Shown: positions 21,677-29,697, counted from the stretch's first letter. The stretch is DNA of 64,000 nt from Hyphomicrobiales bacterium (GCA_017305535.1 JAFKKN010000009.1:186001-250000); one strand, 5' to 3'. Numbers and translations are program-made. Notes: a model not told the origin generated them from the sequence alone.

Positions 21677-21831
21677 TGAGCCTGGCCGGCACCGCTGTAG
21701 AACAAGAGGCAGGAAAACAACTCGCCGAGGAGATGAAGCGGATCGCATTCGCGAGAATGTCGCCCGCGGAAGTCCTGTACTTCATCGACCTCGAATACAA
21801 ACAAAAGATGGAAGAAAATCAGCATGACTGA
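21676..21831 (+). CDS. Small 51-residue element protein
   Basis: A short gene whose ATG shares one base with the stop of the preceding gene (TGATG) and whose TGA overlaps the start of the next gene by 8 bases. The product begins MSLAGTAVEQEAGKQLAEEM and continues KRIAFARMSPAEVLYFIDLE to a Lys/Glu-rich end. It is predicted to be helical. Tight coupling on both sides and absence of stops support a real gene. Small proteins directly upstream of the tape measure are often tail assembly chaperones; that role is inferred from position only. Confidence 0.65.
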   Translation: MSLAGTAVEQEAGKQLAEEMKRIAFARMSPAEVLYFIDLEYKQKMEENQHD

Positions 21832-23347
21832 TGAGATTGCACGCCTTGGCGTAACGATCGACACGACGCAAGTTGAAAAGGGCGAAAAGGCCCTCGACGA
21901 CTTCGCCAAATCCGCGAAACCGGCGGTCAAGGCGACCGAAGAACTGGAAGCCGCCGCGCAGGACACTGCGACCGCGTTCAAGAAAGAGGCTGACGGCGCG
22001 ACGGAAGCCGCGAAGGCAACGGGCGGAATGGCGGACAAGGCAAAGCCCGCCACCGCGGCGACGAGCGGCTTGGGCCGCGCTGCCGCCGATGCAGCGCGCG
22101 CTGCCAGCGCACTCAAGAAGGATGCCGATAGCGCGACGAAGGCCGCAACGGGGCTCGGCAAGGGCACGGGCGACGCCGCGGACGGCGCGGAAGCGATGGC
22201 GGGATCTACTGGACTCGCTCGCCATGAGTTGATCAACCTGTCACGGCAAGCGCAGGACGTTGTCGTTTCGTTACAGGGCGGACAGGGACTCGGCACTGTC
22301 TTGATGCAGCAGGGCTCGCAAATCGGCGATGTCTTTGCAAGTAGCAAGGGCACCGTCGGCGGGTTCGCGCGGCAAGTCGTCGGCGCTGTGGGACCGGTGC
22401 GCTTGTTCGGCCTGGCGCTTGCCGCGACGGCAGCAGCGTCGGCCGTGACGATCAACTCGATTGCGAAAATGGAAAAGGCTTTTGATGACGTTGCGCGCGG
22501 CGCCGGAACGTCGGTCGCACAGTTGCACGCGCTGGATTCGGCAGCCGGATTCAAGGGTATTGATACGGCCGAATTCCTGAAAGGGATGCAACAATTCGGT
22601 CGGGCGATTTACGACGCGAAGATCGGCGTCGGCGGACTGGCCGAAACATTCCGCGCAAATGGGAAGTCCGCCAAGGATTTTACCGGCTACGTCGAAACCG
22701 CCGCCGACCTGATCAAAAATGCCGGCACCGATCAGCAACGGCTTGTGTTGCTCCAACAGATGGGTTTGCCCGCGACCATGGAATGGGTTCGTTTCTTGTC
22801 GCAGGGCAAGGACGGAATCCGCGCGGCGATCGATGAGGCCGCGAAGTTCGATACCGCGGCGGATGAGAAGCTGATCGCCAAGGCGCGCCAGTTCGACGAC
22901 GCCTGGAATCGGGCGACCAAAAATCTCGGCACCGGATTGCGCAACGCCATTATTGAGGGCGCGTCGTGGTTCGATACGTTGAGCGAGAAGGGCACCGCCG
23001 CGCTGATGAAAATTCCAGGCATCGGCGCGTCGGTCCCAACCAATATCCTACGCAACGCCATGCAAGATCGTGCGGCCGGATATCAGGTTGGTTCGCGTCT
23101 CACGGCATCGTCCGACGTCTCGGATTTCTATCGTGGCACCGGCGCCGGACTCGCGGATGCAGCGGCGAAAAAGCCGACGGTTGATCCGAATGCCGCGCAG
23201 ATCGCGATCGCGCGCCAGCAACAGCAGATCGGTTTGCTGGGCACCACGAAAACCGTGGCCGAGATCACAACCGACTCGAATGTCGTAATCCTCCCTCCCA
23301 AGAAAGAAATCAAAAATGACGGCCATCAATATCGTCGCGCGGCCTGA
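21824..23347 (+). CDS. Tape-measure-like phage tail protein (short)
   Basis: A 507-residue protein with the features of the TMP_2 tape-measure family: N-terminal IARLGVTIDTTQVEKGEKAL, a long Ala/Lys-rich helical region (about residues 25-120), then the signature INLSRQAQDVVVSLQGGQGL followed by TVLMQQGSQIGDVFASS, and a hydrophobic segment LFGLALAATAAASAVTINSI. Full tail tape measures are usually 700 or more residues because length sets tail length; this one is short and ends soon after a GIGASVP linker. Either the tail is short, or the gene is truncated by a deletion. It overlaps the following gene by 32 bases. Confidence 0.75.
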   Translation: MTDEIARLGVTIDTTQVEKGEKALDDFAKSAKPAVKATEELEAAAQDTATAFKKEADGATEAAKATGGMADKAKPATAATSGLGRAAADAARAASALKKDADSATKAATGLGKGTGDAADGAEAMAGSTGLARHELINLSRQAQDVVVSLQGGQGLGTVLMQQGSQIGDVFASSKGTVGGFARQVVGAVGPVRLFGLALAATAAASAVTINSIAKMEKAFDDVARGAGTSVAQLHALDSAAGFKGIDTAEFLKGMQQFGRAIYDAKIGVGGLAETFRANGKSAKDFTGYVETAADLIKNAGTDQQRLVLLQQMGLPATMEWVRFLSQGKDGIRAAIDEAAKFDTAADEKLIAKARQFDDAWNRATKNLGTGLRNAIIEGASWFDTLSEKGTAALMKIPGIGASVPTNILRNAMQDRAAGYQVGSRLTASSDVSDFYRGTGAGLADAAAKKPTVDPNAAQIAIARQQQQIGLLGTTKTVAEITTDSNVVILPPKKEIKNDGHQYRRAA

Positions 23348-24077
23348 TCAGGGCGCAATTTACGTCCTCACCGACGCTGCGATCTACACCAAAGCGGACG
23401 GCGTATCCGCGTTCGGGCTCAAGGCATATCCAGTCGCAAATTGGCCCGGCCTGGTGACGGGCGTCGGCAACGCCAATGCAAGCCTCATCCTTGCGTTCGC
23501 GTTGGCGCAGACGTTCGGCGGCGAGGATGTCGCGTTCGATACGATGATCGCGACATCAGACATGTCCATGCCGGAATATTTGGCGGGCACCAAATTTCCC
23601 GGCGGCGGCGAGATTATCATCTGCGGTATCTCAAAGGCGCGTAATCGACCCGAAATCTATAGCTTTCGTCTGGACGACACGATCCCGCCAGGCGTCACGC
23701 CGGCCGAGATCAAGGAAGCCATTAAACAGGGCTTCTACGCGGAGAAGCCAGGGCAGTTACTGAAACTGCCCGACAATGTGATGACGCCGGTGCCGCCGTT
23801 GCAGCTTTCGCTCGCTGCGAATTATGAGGGCATTAAGCCGACTGACACCGAAGATCAGGTGATTTGGTCGATGCGAAAGCACCTCACGATGCAGCGCCAT
23901 ATGCCGCTCGCTGATGACGTGTCAGGCATCGGCGGGTTCGCAACTCTGACCAAGATCACTGCGGACGGGATAACACAGCGCATCGTTGATCGCTGGCCGG
24001 AAGATCAGATCGGCGGTTTGATTCGCCCGGCGCGGATCGATTGGCAAAAGTGGCACGCGGATAACCCGCGACCGTAA
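23316..24077 (+). CDS. Element protein, possible Ntn-hydrolase-like fold
   Basis: A 253-residue protein starting MTAINIVARPDQGAIYVLTD, with DAAIYTKADGVSAFGLKAYP and LVTGVGNANASLILAFALAQ. The opening pattern (short strand, then a Ser/Thr-Asp strand, Lys-containing strand, then a small-residue helix) resembles proteasome-like Ntn hydrolases, which several phages carry beside tail genes. A second segment reads GGGEIIICGISKARNRPEIY. No further motif is recognised. The fold is suggested only by this pattern. The gene overlaps the tape-measure end by 32 bases and precedes the first stem-loop repeat. Confidence 0.5.
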   Translation: MTAINIVARPDQGAIYVLTDAAIYTKADGVSAFGLKAYPVANWPGLVTGVGNANASLILAFALAQTFGGEDVAFDTMIATSDMSMPEYLAGTKFPGGGEIIICGISKARNRPEIYSFRLDDTIPPGVTPAEIKEAIKQGFYAEKPGQLLKLPDNVMTPVPPLQLSLAANYEGIKPTDTEDQVIWSMRKHLTMQRHMPLADDVSGIGGFATLTKITADGITQRIVDRWPEDQIGGLIRPARIDWQKWHADNPRP

Positions 24078-24099
24078 TCCTTTTGGCGCGCCAGCCATG

Positions 24100-24151
24100 G
24101 CGCGTCGAAGCGCGGACCGGGGCGAGGTGCGGGTAGGCCTTTGCCCCGGTC
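24100..24151. repeat. Stem-loop intergenic element, copy 1
   Basis: GCGCGTCGAAGCGCGG followed by a hairpin with 9-bp arms GACCGGGGC (24115-24123) and GCCCCGGTC (24143-24151) and a 19-base loop containing GCGGGTAGGCCTTT. It lies between the stop of the 253-residue protein and the next gene. A related copy lies at 25016-25070. Confidence 0.65.
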
Positions 24152-24182
24152 TATCGCGAATTCACAGACAACGGAGTTATCC

Positions 24183-25001
24183 ATGACGAAAGTTCAATTC
24201 GAAAAATATGCGAAATCCAACCGCCCGGTGCAGAAGGCGGCGGCTGCGATCGCCATGCGCCTCGACGAGCTGACCGCTAAAATGACGGGCCACGCTCATG
24301 ACATAAAATCGGATGTCAACTTGAGCGATCGAGGTCGGCGCGCGAAATTGGAGCCGCTGTACGTCAAGGCGTTTCAGGATTTGCACCGCATCCAGCACGA
24401 GATCGCCGGCCTTTCTCGCACCGTTGCCAAGCCGAAGTTGCCAGCTTTGGCGAAGGACGACGTTGTCGGCTTCCTGCAAGATCAGGAAGCGCGGGCATAT
24501 GTCCGTAGCCTCGCCAAATCGGGCAAGGTGCTGGACCCTAGCGATCTGCCGGCGTCTATCGCCGCGGCGGTTGTTCGCGCTGATCCCGCATTGTCGGGCG
24601 TGACGCCGATACTGCACCGCGCCATGCATGATCGGCTGCTCAAGGATGCATTTCCTGAAGCCTCGCAGGAATCGGACGCCGATGCGGCTGCGCTCGAATT
24701 AGTGACGTCGGCTACGGCACATACCCACGCAAAATTGCAGCAGCAGGCCGGATTCCTCAACCAGGCCGGATTTGGCGATTGGCACGCACAGGCCGTTGAG
24801 CCGATCGAGCGCGAGTTTGCGGTTGCGGATTCGCATCAGCGAACCGAACGCGAAAAGACAAACTCCGAAAATTCAGTTGAGTCGTTGATCGAGTGCCTGC
24901 GCAGTGCGTCCCCGCAAGAGCGCGCTGACGCTCAAAATCGGATTCGTCGGATCGATATGGAAGAACATATCGCCGAAATGCAGGCACTGAAATCGCTTTG
25001 A
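24183..25001 (+). CDS. Element protein, paralogue of the 20975-21676 product
   Basis: A 272-residue, mainly helical protein starting MTKVQFEKYAKSNRPVQKAA. It shares the NLSxxGRR block and several further segments with the protein at 20975-21676, indicating an ancient duplication. The C-terminal part is extended (NQAGFGDWHAQAVEPIEREF, then a charged tail ending IAEMQALKSL). The start at 24183 is chosen for ACGGAG nine bases upstream. It is flanked on both sides by the related stem-loops at 24100-24151 and 25016-25070. The family is not recognised. Confidence 0.65.
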   Translation: MTKVQFEKYAKSNRPVQKAAAAIAMRLDELTAKMTGHAHDIKSDVNLSDRGRRAKLEPLYVKAFQDLHRIQHEIAGLSRTVAKPKLPALAKDDVVGFLQDQEARAYVRSLAKSGKVLDPSDLPASIAAAVVRADPALSGVTPILHRAMHDRLLKDAFPEASQESDADAAALELVTSATAHTHAKLQQQAGFLNQAGFGDWHAQAVEPIEREFAVADSHQRTEREKTNSENSVESLIECLRSASPQERADAQNRIRRIDMEEHIAEMQALKSL

Positions 25002-25015
25002 TGCGCGTGGCCGTC

Positions 25016-25070
25016 GCGCGTCGAAGCGCGGGCCGGGAGGGGCGCGGATGTACCGCCTTTCCCGGCCCGC
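25016..25070. repeat. Stem-loop intergenic element, copy 2
   Basis: CGCGTCGAAGCGCGG followed by a hairpin with perfect 10-bp arms GCGGGCCGGG (25028-25037) and CCCGGCCCGC (25061-25070). The 23-base loop contains a smaller GCGG-ATGTA-CCGC stem. It is clearly related to copy 1 at 24100-24151 and separates two converging genes, so it may also end transcription. Confidence 0.65.
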
Positions 25071-25076
25071 TCCGTT

Positions 25077-25202
25077 TCATGCGAGCGCTTTCGCCAGCAC
25101 GGCCGCGGTAACCCGCACTTGTCGCCAAGACCGCACCTTGATTCCGTCTTCCAAGGCGAACAGCAGGCGCTCGATGAATGCGTCTTTCTCTTTCTTCGTC
25201 AT
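25077..25202 (-). CDS. Small 41-residue reverse-strand protein
   Basis: A short open frame on the minus strand with GGAGA ten bases before its ATG. The product starts MTKKEKDAFIERLLFALEDG and continues IKVRSWRQVRVTAAVLAKAL before a stop. It is predicted to be helical and basic. It faces the forward genes and begins 7 bp from copy 2 of the stem-loop. The good ribosome site and protein-like composition make it plausible, but its shortness leaves doubt. Function unknown. Confidence 0.45.
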   Translation of the reverse strand: MTKKEKDAFIERLLFALEDGIKVRSWRQVRVTAAVLAKALA

Positions 25203-25370
25203 CAGGTTTCTCCATGTTTGATAACGAAGTAATAATCCCATGGTGCAGAAATGCCGTAAAGAGAAGGGTTTTTCGTATTTTCGTTATGTTGACAATCTGC
25301 AATTCAGTGCGCGTCTTTCGCAAATACCAAACTTAGGAATTTGGTGAGACTCGGATCATACAATTTTCCC

Positions 25371-25982
25371 ATGAGAACAATCGAGAGCACGGACACCATA
25401 ACGGCTATCGCGAATTCTTCTCGCGGTACGACGTCAGGACGCATCGCCGTACTTCAAGACGGCGGCATCATCCGCAAAGGCTCGCGCGGCCGGCACGGCG
25501 GCGTTGAGTGGAACGAATCCGAATGCGTCAGCGCGCTGCTTGCTGTTGTGCTCGATCATCCGCACGGTGCGGACGTTGCCGATCGTATCAAACGCATCCG
25601 AGCGCTACCTCTTGTTTATTCGCGGTCGAATCCGCTCGAATCTCGCGCATCGCTGGAGGCCGCTATTCGCGGGTCGTTCAAGTTCGTTGCGGGGTTGTCT
25701 TTGCATCCGCTCCACACTCTTGGCAAAGCGCTCGACGCGATCGTGCGCGACATGCGCGACGGCACCTTTAACGCCTGGACCGGTGGTGCAGATTCAGACG
25801 TTGTTTGTGATTTTCATCACGAAGGTCAGTCGGCGGTGCTGATGATTGATCAACCGGATCGAAATCAGTCCGCAGTATTCGGCTTCGGATTCGATAGGGA
25901 TCAACCGTCCGCGACGGAAAAGTTCGTTCGTATCAGAATGGCCGCGTTCACGCGTCTCGCCGAGGCGATGGGACCGCCGTAA
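25371..25982 (+). CDS. Unknown element protein upstream of the replication gene
   Basis: A 203-residue protein starting MRTIESTDTITAIANSSRGT. It contains GRIAVLQDGGIIRKGSRGRH, HPHGADVADRIKRIRAL and a C-terminal FGFGFDRDQPSATEKFVRIR. No family is recognised. A GTG at 25344 in the same frame has AGGA at good spacing and may be the true start, adding nine residues. A TTGACA lies at 25289-25294 but no matching -10 was found. It precedes the VapE-type gene by 145 bp and may belong to the element's replication or control region. Confidence 0.6.
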   Translation: MRTIESTDTITAIANSSRGTTSGRIAVLQDGGIIRKGSRGRHGGVEWNESECVSALLAVVLDHPHGADVADRIKRIRALPLVYSRSNPLESRASLEAAIRGSFKFVAGLSLHPLHTLGKALDAIVRDMRDGTFNAWTGGADSDVVCDFHHEGQSAVLMIDQPDRNQSAVFGFGFDRDQPSATEKFVRIRMAAFTRLAEAMGPP

Positions 25983-26083
25983 GGCCAACAGAAAACCGCC
26001 CGATCAGGGTGCGATCGAGCGGCGAAATGTGGTGCTTGGAAAGTCTGACAGCTAATCCATTACCAGATTTTGCCGGTTTTGCA

Positions 26084-26132
26084 AGCATTTTGATCGGGCT
26101 CCGTGAGATGGAGAGGAGCCGATCAAAATGCT
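26084..26132 (+). promoter_or_regulatory. Inverted repeat sequestering the vapE start
   Basis: The left arm AGCATTTTGATCGGGCTCC (26084-26102) pairs with GGAGCCGATCAAAATGCT (26115-26132) with only one bulged G; the loop is 12 bases. The right arm contains the GGAG ribosome site and the ATG start itself. If transcribed, the stem would hide both; as DNA it could be a strong operator. Confidence 0.75.
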
Positions 26133-28368
26133 ATGCGAACATTTACTTCCCCCGATCGACGAACTGCGATCGCGAACGGCGTATCAATTGCCGTCAGTCG
26201 ATGAGGCAATCGCCATCGCGCTATCCGATGACTTGATTTTCAGTTGGTCGAAGTTCTGCGAACAGCGTGCACCATCTGAATTTGTCCGACATTTTGCCTG
26301 GGACATGCGGCGGCTCGACGCGTTCGAGCATTTCGTTTGTTTGATGCAAGCGTGGGGCGATCCCGATCAGATTGACGAGCTTTGGGCTAACGCGGATCGC
26401 GAGCGCTGCGAAACGGACGCAATGATTGCGATCGACCTAGCGAAAATTCACTTCCGCGACGGCCTGGACGTTTTATTCCGGCCTGATGATGGCGAGGACG
26501 TTCGCAACGAATTGGAATCTCTTACTGACCGTTTCGACGCGATGCATCTGGCGTCGGTTCGCGAAGTTGCGGGTTACTTCAAGGATGACACCGGGATGCT
26601 TGGTTATGAAAGTCGCGATCTTGTCGCGGATTTGGAGAAAGCGAAGTTCGCGCGCGACGTGAGAAAGGGGATCATCCCTTCGCCGACGCCTATCGCTCGA
26701 CCAGCAACCGGCGCCATTCCGCTGCTTGATGCACAGAAAGCGGTCGCATCGCTTGGTCAGCCTATCGTCGACACCTTTCTCGCGGTTTCAGCGGAGTGGA
26801 TGCAAGAGCCGAAAACCGCATTCCCACAATTGCCCGAATCCGTGCGGGAGCATCCGCTATTCGAAGCGTTGAATACCGCTATCGCCCGGATCGTTGCGAT
26901 GGCGGACTATTCGCCCAAGCAATTCCGTCAAACGTCTGTGCTGCCGGCGCTGGCCGTTCTGCACGCCGTGCATCCCGACATCTACGAACGCGTCTACAAT
27001 CGCGCCACCGCCGCCGGCGCCATTATATCGTCAGCGTCATTCGACGCCGCGGTTAAGAACTTTGAGAATCGAGTGCGCCGCGAAGTGAATACCGGCGCGG
27101 GGTTTCTCACGGATGCCAAGGGAAATCCGGACCCGAACAACTCCGACAACATCGCCGTGTTCATCCGGCAGCGGCAAATCGAGTTGCGATACAACGAATG
27201 GGATCAGCGCTTCGAACATGCCGACGCCGGAAGAGACAACTGGCAGACCCTGACCGACGACATTCGAAACGATTTGCTGGTCGACGCCGAGAACAGCCAA
27301 TTCGCCTTTCGTCCGACAGAGAGTCGTTTTCGGCGCGGCCTCGCCAAGATCGCGCGGGAAACGAAGTTCGATCCGGTGCTGGAAATGATCGGCAGGCTCG
27401 CCGATACCTGGGATGGCGTGGCTCGCCTGGACAGTTGGTTGCACCATGCTGTTGGCGTGCCGGATGACGACTACCACCGGGCGGTCAGTCGCAACGTAAT
27501 CGGCGGCATGGTGCGCCGCGCGCGGCATCCAGGGTGCCAGCATCAGGAAGTGCTTCTTTTGATTTCGCCGAAGCAAGGCGAGGGCAAATCGACGCTGGCG
27601 CAGATCCTCGCTGTCAACGAAGAGTGGTTCACCGACGATATCGACCTGAACGCGACGCCGCAGAACATGATCCCGCAAATGGCCGGCAAGTGGGTGATTG
27701 AGTTTCCGGAGTTGAGCGGGATGGCGCGCAAGGAAACCGAAAGCCTTAAGGCGTTTCTGACCCGCCAGACCGAGAACGTGACGAAGAAATATCAGGCTGA
27801 CGCATCGCGGATCAGCCGGCGCTGCATTTTCGTTGGAACGACCAACTCCGAACGACCGCTTCGCGATGAGACTGGCAATCGCCGATGGTTGCCGGTGCGC
27901 GTTGCGCGAGAGATCGACCTCGCATGGATGCGCGCCAACGTCGAGCAGATCATTGGCGAGGCTGCGGTGCGCGAGGCGAACGGTGAGGCTTTCTCGATCC
28001 CGCGAGAGTGCTGGCAGGTCGCAGCCGAACACCAGGCCGCAGCGGCGGAGCAGCCCGAGTACGTCACGATCCTCTCAGACTGGCTGACGCCGTACCCTGA
28101 CGCATTCGCGACATCGTCGACTATGTCCGAGATCGTCCGCCGCGCGGCCGGCAGACAGATCAACGCCAATGCTTACGGACGGCATCTGCGAAGCATGGGT
28201 TTCCTGGATACATACAAATGGACCGACGGCCGATCAACGCGGCAATGGCGGCGAGGCAGCGGCGCGCGCGAGTTGATCCCCGCTGTGGACGGTCGAGGCG
28301 TAGCATGTCGGATCATACCGACCGCATTCGCACCGCCGATGAAATTGCCGCCGCTGCCGTACCAATAG
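26128..28368 (+). CDS. VapE-family replication protein (primase/helicase type)
   Basis: A 746-residue protein with the virulence-associated E (VapE) ATPase domain in its C-terminal half: Walker A LLISPKQGEGKSTLAQIL near residue 482, an acidic WFTDDIDLN segment, Walker B GKWVIEFPEL near 520, then LKAFLTRQTENVTKKYQ and the sensor region RRCIFVGTTNSERPLRDETG, RRWLPVRV. This is the SF3-like helicase module used by phages and satellites to start their own replication. The N-terminal 250 residues are not recognised and lack an obvious primase motif. GAGAGGAG precedes the ATG but is buried in an inverted repeat. The GCCGTGA repeat array begins 16 bp after its stop. Confidence 0.9.
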   Translation: MLCEHLLPPIDELRSRTAYQLPSVDEAIAIALSDDLIFSWSKFCEQRAPSEFVRHFAWDMRRLDAFEHFVCLMQAWGDPDQIDELWANADRERCETDAMIAIDLAKIHFRDGLDVLFRPDDGEDVRNELESLTDRFDAMHLASVREVAGYFKDDTGMLGYESRDLVADLEKAKFARDVRKGIIPSPTPIARPATGAIPLLDAQKAVASLGQPIVDTFLAVSAEWMQEPKTAFPQLPESVREHPLFEALNTAIARIVAMADYSPKQFRQTSVLPALAVLHAVHPDIYERVYNRATAAGAIISSASFDAAVKNFENRVRREVNTGAGFLTDAKGNPDPNNSDNIAVFIRQRQIELRYNEWDQRFEHADAGRDNWQTLTDDIRNDLLVDAENSQFAFRPTESRFRRGLAKIARETKFDPVLEMIGRLADTWDGVARLDSWLHHAVGVPDDDYHRAVSRNVIGGMVRRARHPGCQHQEVLLLISPKQGEGKSTLAQILAVNEEWFTDDIDLNATPQNMIPQMAGKWVIEFPELSGMARKETESLKAFLTRQTENVTKKYQADASRISRRCIFVGTTNSERPLRDETGNRRWLPVRVAREIDLAWMRANVEQIIGEAAVREANGEAFSIPRECWQVAAEHQAAAAEQPEYVTILSDWLTPYPDAFATSSTMSEIVRRAAGRQINANAYGRHLRSMGFLDTYKWTDGRSTRQWRRGSGARELIPAVDGRGVACRIIPTAFAPPMKLPPLPYQ

Positions 28369-28383
28369 CGCATCACAGCAAAG

Positions 28384-28562
28384 TGCCGTGAGGATTTGGA
28401 CTGCCGTGAGGGAATTTTCTAATGGTTTCAATAGCCTCACGGCATCACGGCAGATTCGCTAATTCTGGAAAGTTCGTCAGAGATCAGAATGAATCGAAAT
28501 CGATTTGTGGAGGACTCCTAGAAAACAGCCGTGATTGCCGTGAGAGCCGTGATGCCGTGAGG
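28384..28562. repeat. GCCGTGA iteron array, candidate replication origin
   Basis: Eight copies of GCCGTGA, mostly within TGCCGTGAGG. Forward copies begin at 28385, 28403, 28528, 28537, 28546 and 28554; reverse copies are within 28435-28444 and 28445-28452. The last four are spaced 8-9 bases apart. Between the two groups lies an AT-richer stretch of about 75 bases. The position directly after the VapE-type gene is what is expected of an initiator and its origin. The region 28369-28656 holds no gene. Confidence 0.7.
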
Positions 28563-28656
28563 ATTTCCGTCAACTGGTAATCGCATCATTTCGTCAGTCA
28601 CCTTGCCAGCCCATTGAATTGGGTCGGCGAGGTTTTTCATTTTGGAGGAAGTCCGA

Positions 28657-28866
28657 ATGTTCAAACCTGGTCAGCTTGTCACGTACCAACATCGTGTCGG
28701 TCGCATCGTGGACGCGTGGGATGGATTCGCGGAGGTGGCGTTCGTCGATGACGATGGTTTCATCAGCGTCCGCGAACTGAGCAACCGCGTGCTGTATTCG
28801 CTCAGATCGTCGCGACAGATGCGTAGCATTTGGCCGGTGAAAGGCTCGAAAGAATGTAGAGGCTGA
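28657..28866 (+). CDS. Small SH3-like element protein
   Basis: A 69-residue protein starting MFKPGQLVTYQHRVGRIVDA, with GGAGGA upstream of the ATG. The sequence alternates strands (GQLVTYQHRVGRIVDAW, FAEVAFVDDDGFISV) and has the feel of a small SH3/KOW-like beta barrel, which often binds nucleic acid, but no named family is recognised. It stands between the iteron array and the packaging genes. The 193 bp after it (28867-29059) are AT-rich and carry the GGGGCCAC motif pair. Confidence 0.6.
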   Translation: MFKPGQLVTYQHRVGRIVDAWDGFAEVAFVDDDGFISVRELSNRVLYSLRSSRQMRSIWPVKGSKECRG

Positions 28867-29000
28867 TCATTCAATCGCCAAGGAATTAAATCCCATTATC
28901 GCTAGCAAATTATCGATCTTCTGATATTTAGTCATGTGGTCCTATATAAATGCCATTGATATTATTGGATAAAACGTGGTATCTTGACTTAAATCCTATT

Positions 29001-29020
29001 CGGGGCCACGATAGGGCCAC
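29001..29020. promoter_or_regulatory. GGGGCCAC motif pair upstream of terS
   Basis: GGGGCCAC (29002-29009) and GGGCCAC (29014-29020) lie about 40-60 bp before the terS ATG. The first is identical to the 17419 copy including the following G. It occupies a promoter-proximal position, which favours an operator role. Confidence 0.5.
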
Positions 29021-29059
29021 TAAGGCGCAATTCGCGCCCTGCTTTTGTGAGTTTTTACC

Positions 29060-29695
29060 ATGGCCAAGACTGGCCCAAAATGCACCGTCTGTCAGTCCAA
29101 ACACCGCCATCAGATTGATATCGGCCTCGTGCATGGCGTGTCCGCGCTCGTCCTGTCCAGCCGGTTTGGCGTCAAGCACGACGCGGTATATCGACATGCG
29201 AAGAACCATCTGACGCCTGCGCAGCGCGCCGCGATCCTGGCGCAACAGAAACCGGCTGCGATCGACCTGGACGCCCTCCGGACCAGTGAAAGCGAGGGGC
29301 TGCTCGCCAGCCTGGTTGCGCAGCGCGCCCGGCTGCTGGTGAAGGCCGACACGGCCATGGAATTCGGCGACACCAAAGGCAGCGTTGCGGCCGAGAACGC
29401 CATCACATCCAACCTAGCGCTGGTGGCGAAGCTGCTCGGGCAACTCGTCCAGGTGCATGACGTCCGCCATACGAACCTGCTGGTCAGCCCGGACTACATG
29501 AAGCTGCGGGCCGCGCTGGTCGAGGCGCTGCGGCCGTACCCGGAAGCCGCCCGCGCCGTCGGCGCTGCGCTGCACCGCCTCGAAAGCGACGCCGCGACCG
29601 ATATCACCGCGGCGGCAAAGAAGGGCCGGGCCGCACCGCCTGAACCGATGCTGATCGAGCACGCGCCCGCCACCATGCCGCCGCTGCCGTATTGA
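29060..29695 (+). CDS. Putative small terminase subunit (DNA-binding)
   Basis: A 211-residue protein with an N-terminal Cys-x-x-Cys/His-type head (GPKCTVCQSKHRHQIDIGLV) running into a helix-turn-helix (VSALVLSSRFGVKHDAVYRHAKNHL). The middle is helical (AENAITSNLALVAKLLGQLV) and the C-terminus reads APATMPPLPY. This DNA-binding head plus helical body, placed directly before a terminase ATPase gene, fits a small terminase that recognises the packaging start site. The assignment rests on context plus the helix-turn-helix. Its stop overlaps a TTG just before the terminase ATPase start, indicating coupling. Confidence 0.65.
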   Translation: MAKTGPKCTVCQSKHRHQIDIGLVHGVSALVLSSRFGVKHDAVYRHAKNHLTPAQRAAILAQQKPAAIDLDALRTSESEGLLASLVAQRARLLVKADTAMEFGDTKGSVAAENAITSNLALVAKLLGQLVQVHDVRHTNLLVSPDYMKLRAALVEALRPYPEAARAVGAALHRLESDAATDITAAAKKGRAAPPEPMLIEHAPATMPPLPY

Positions 29696-29697
29696 CC

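Noticed and set aside
28384-28562. CRISPR array
   Set aside because: The repeated unit is only 7-10 bases, spacing is irregular and on both strands, and no cas gene is nearby.
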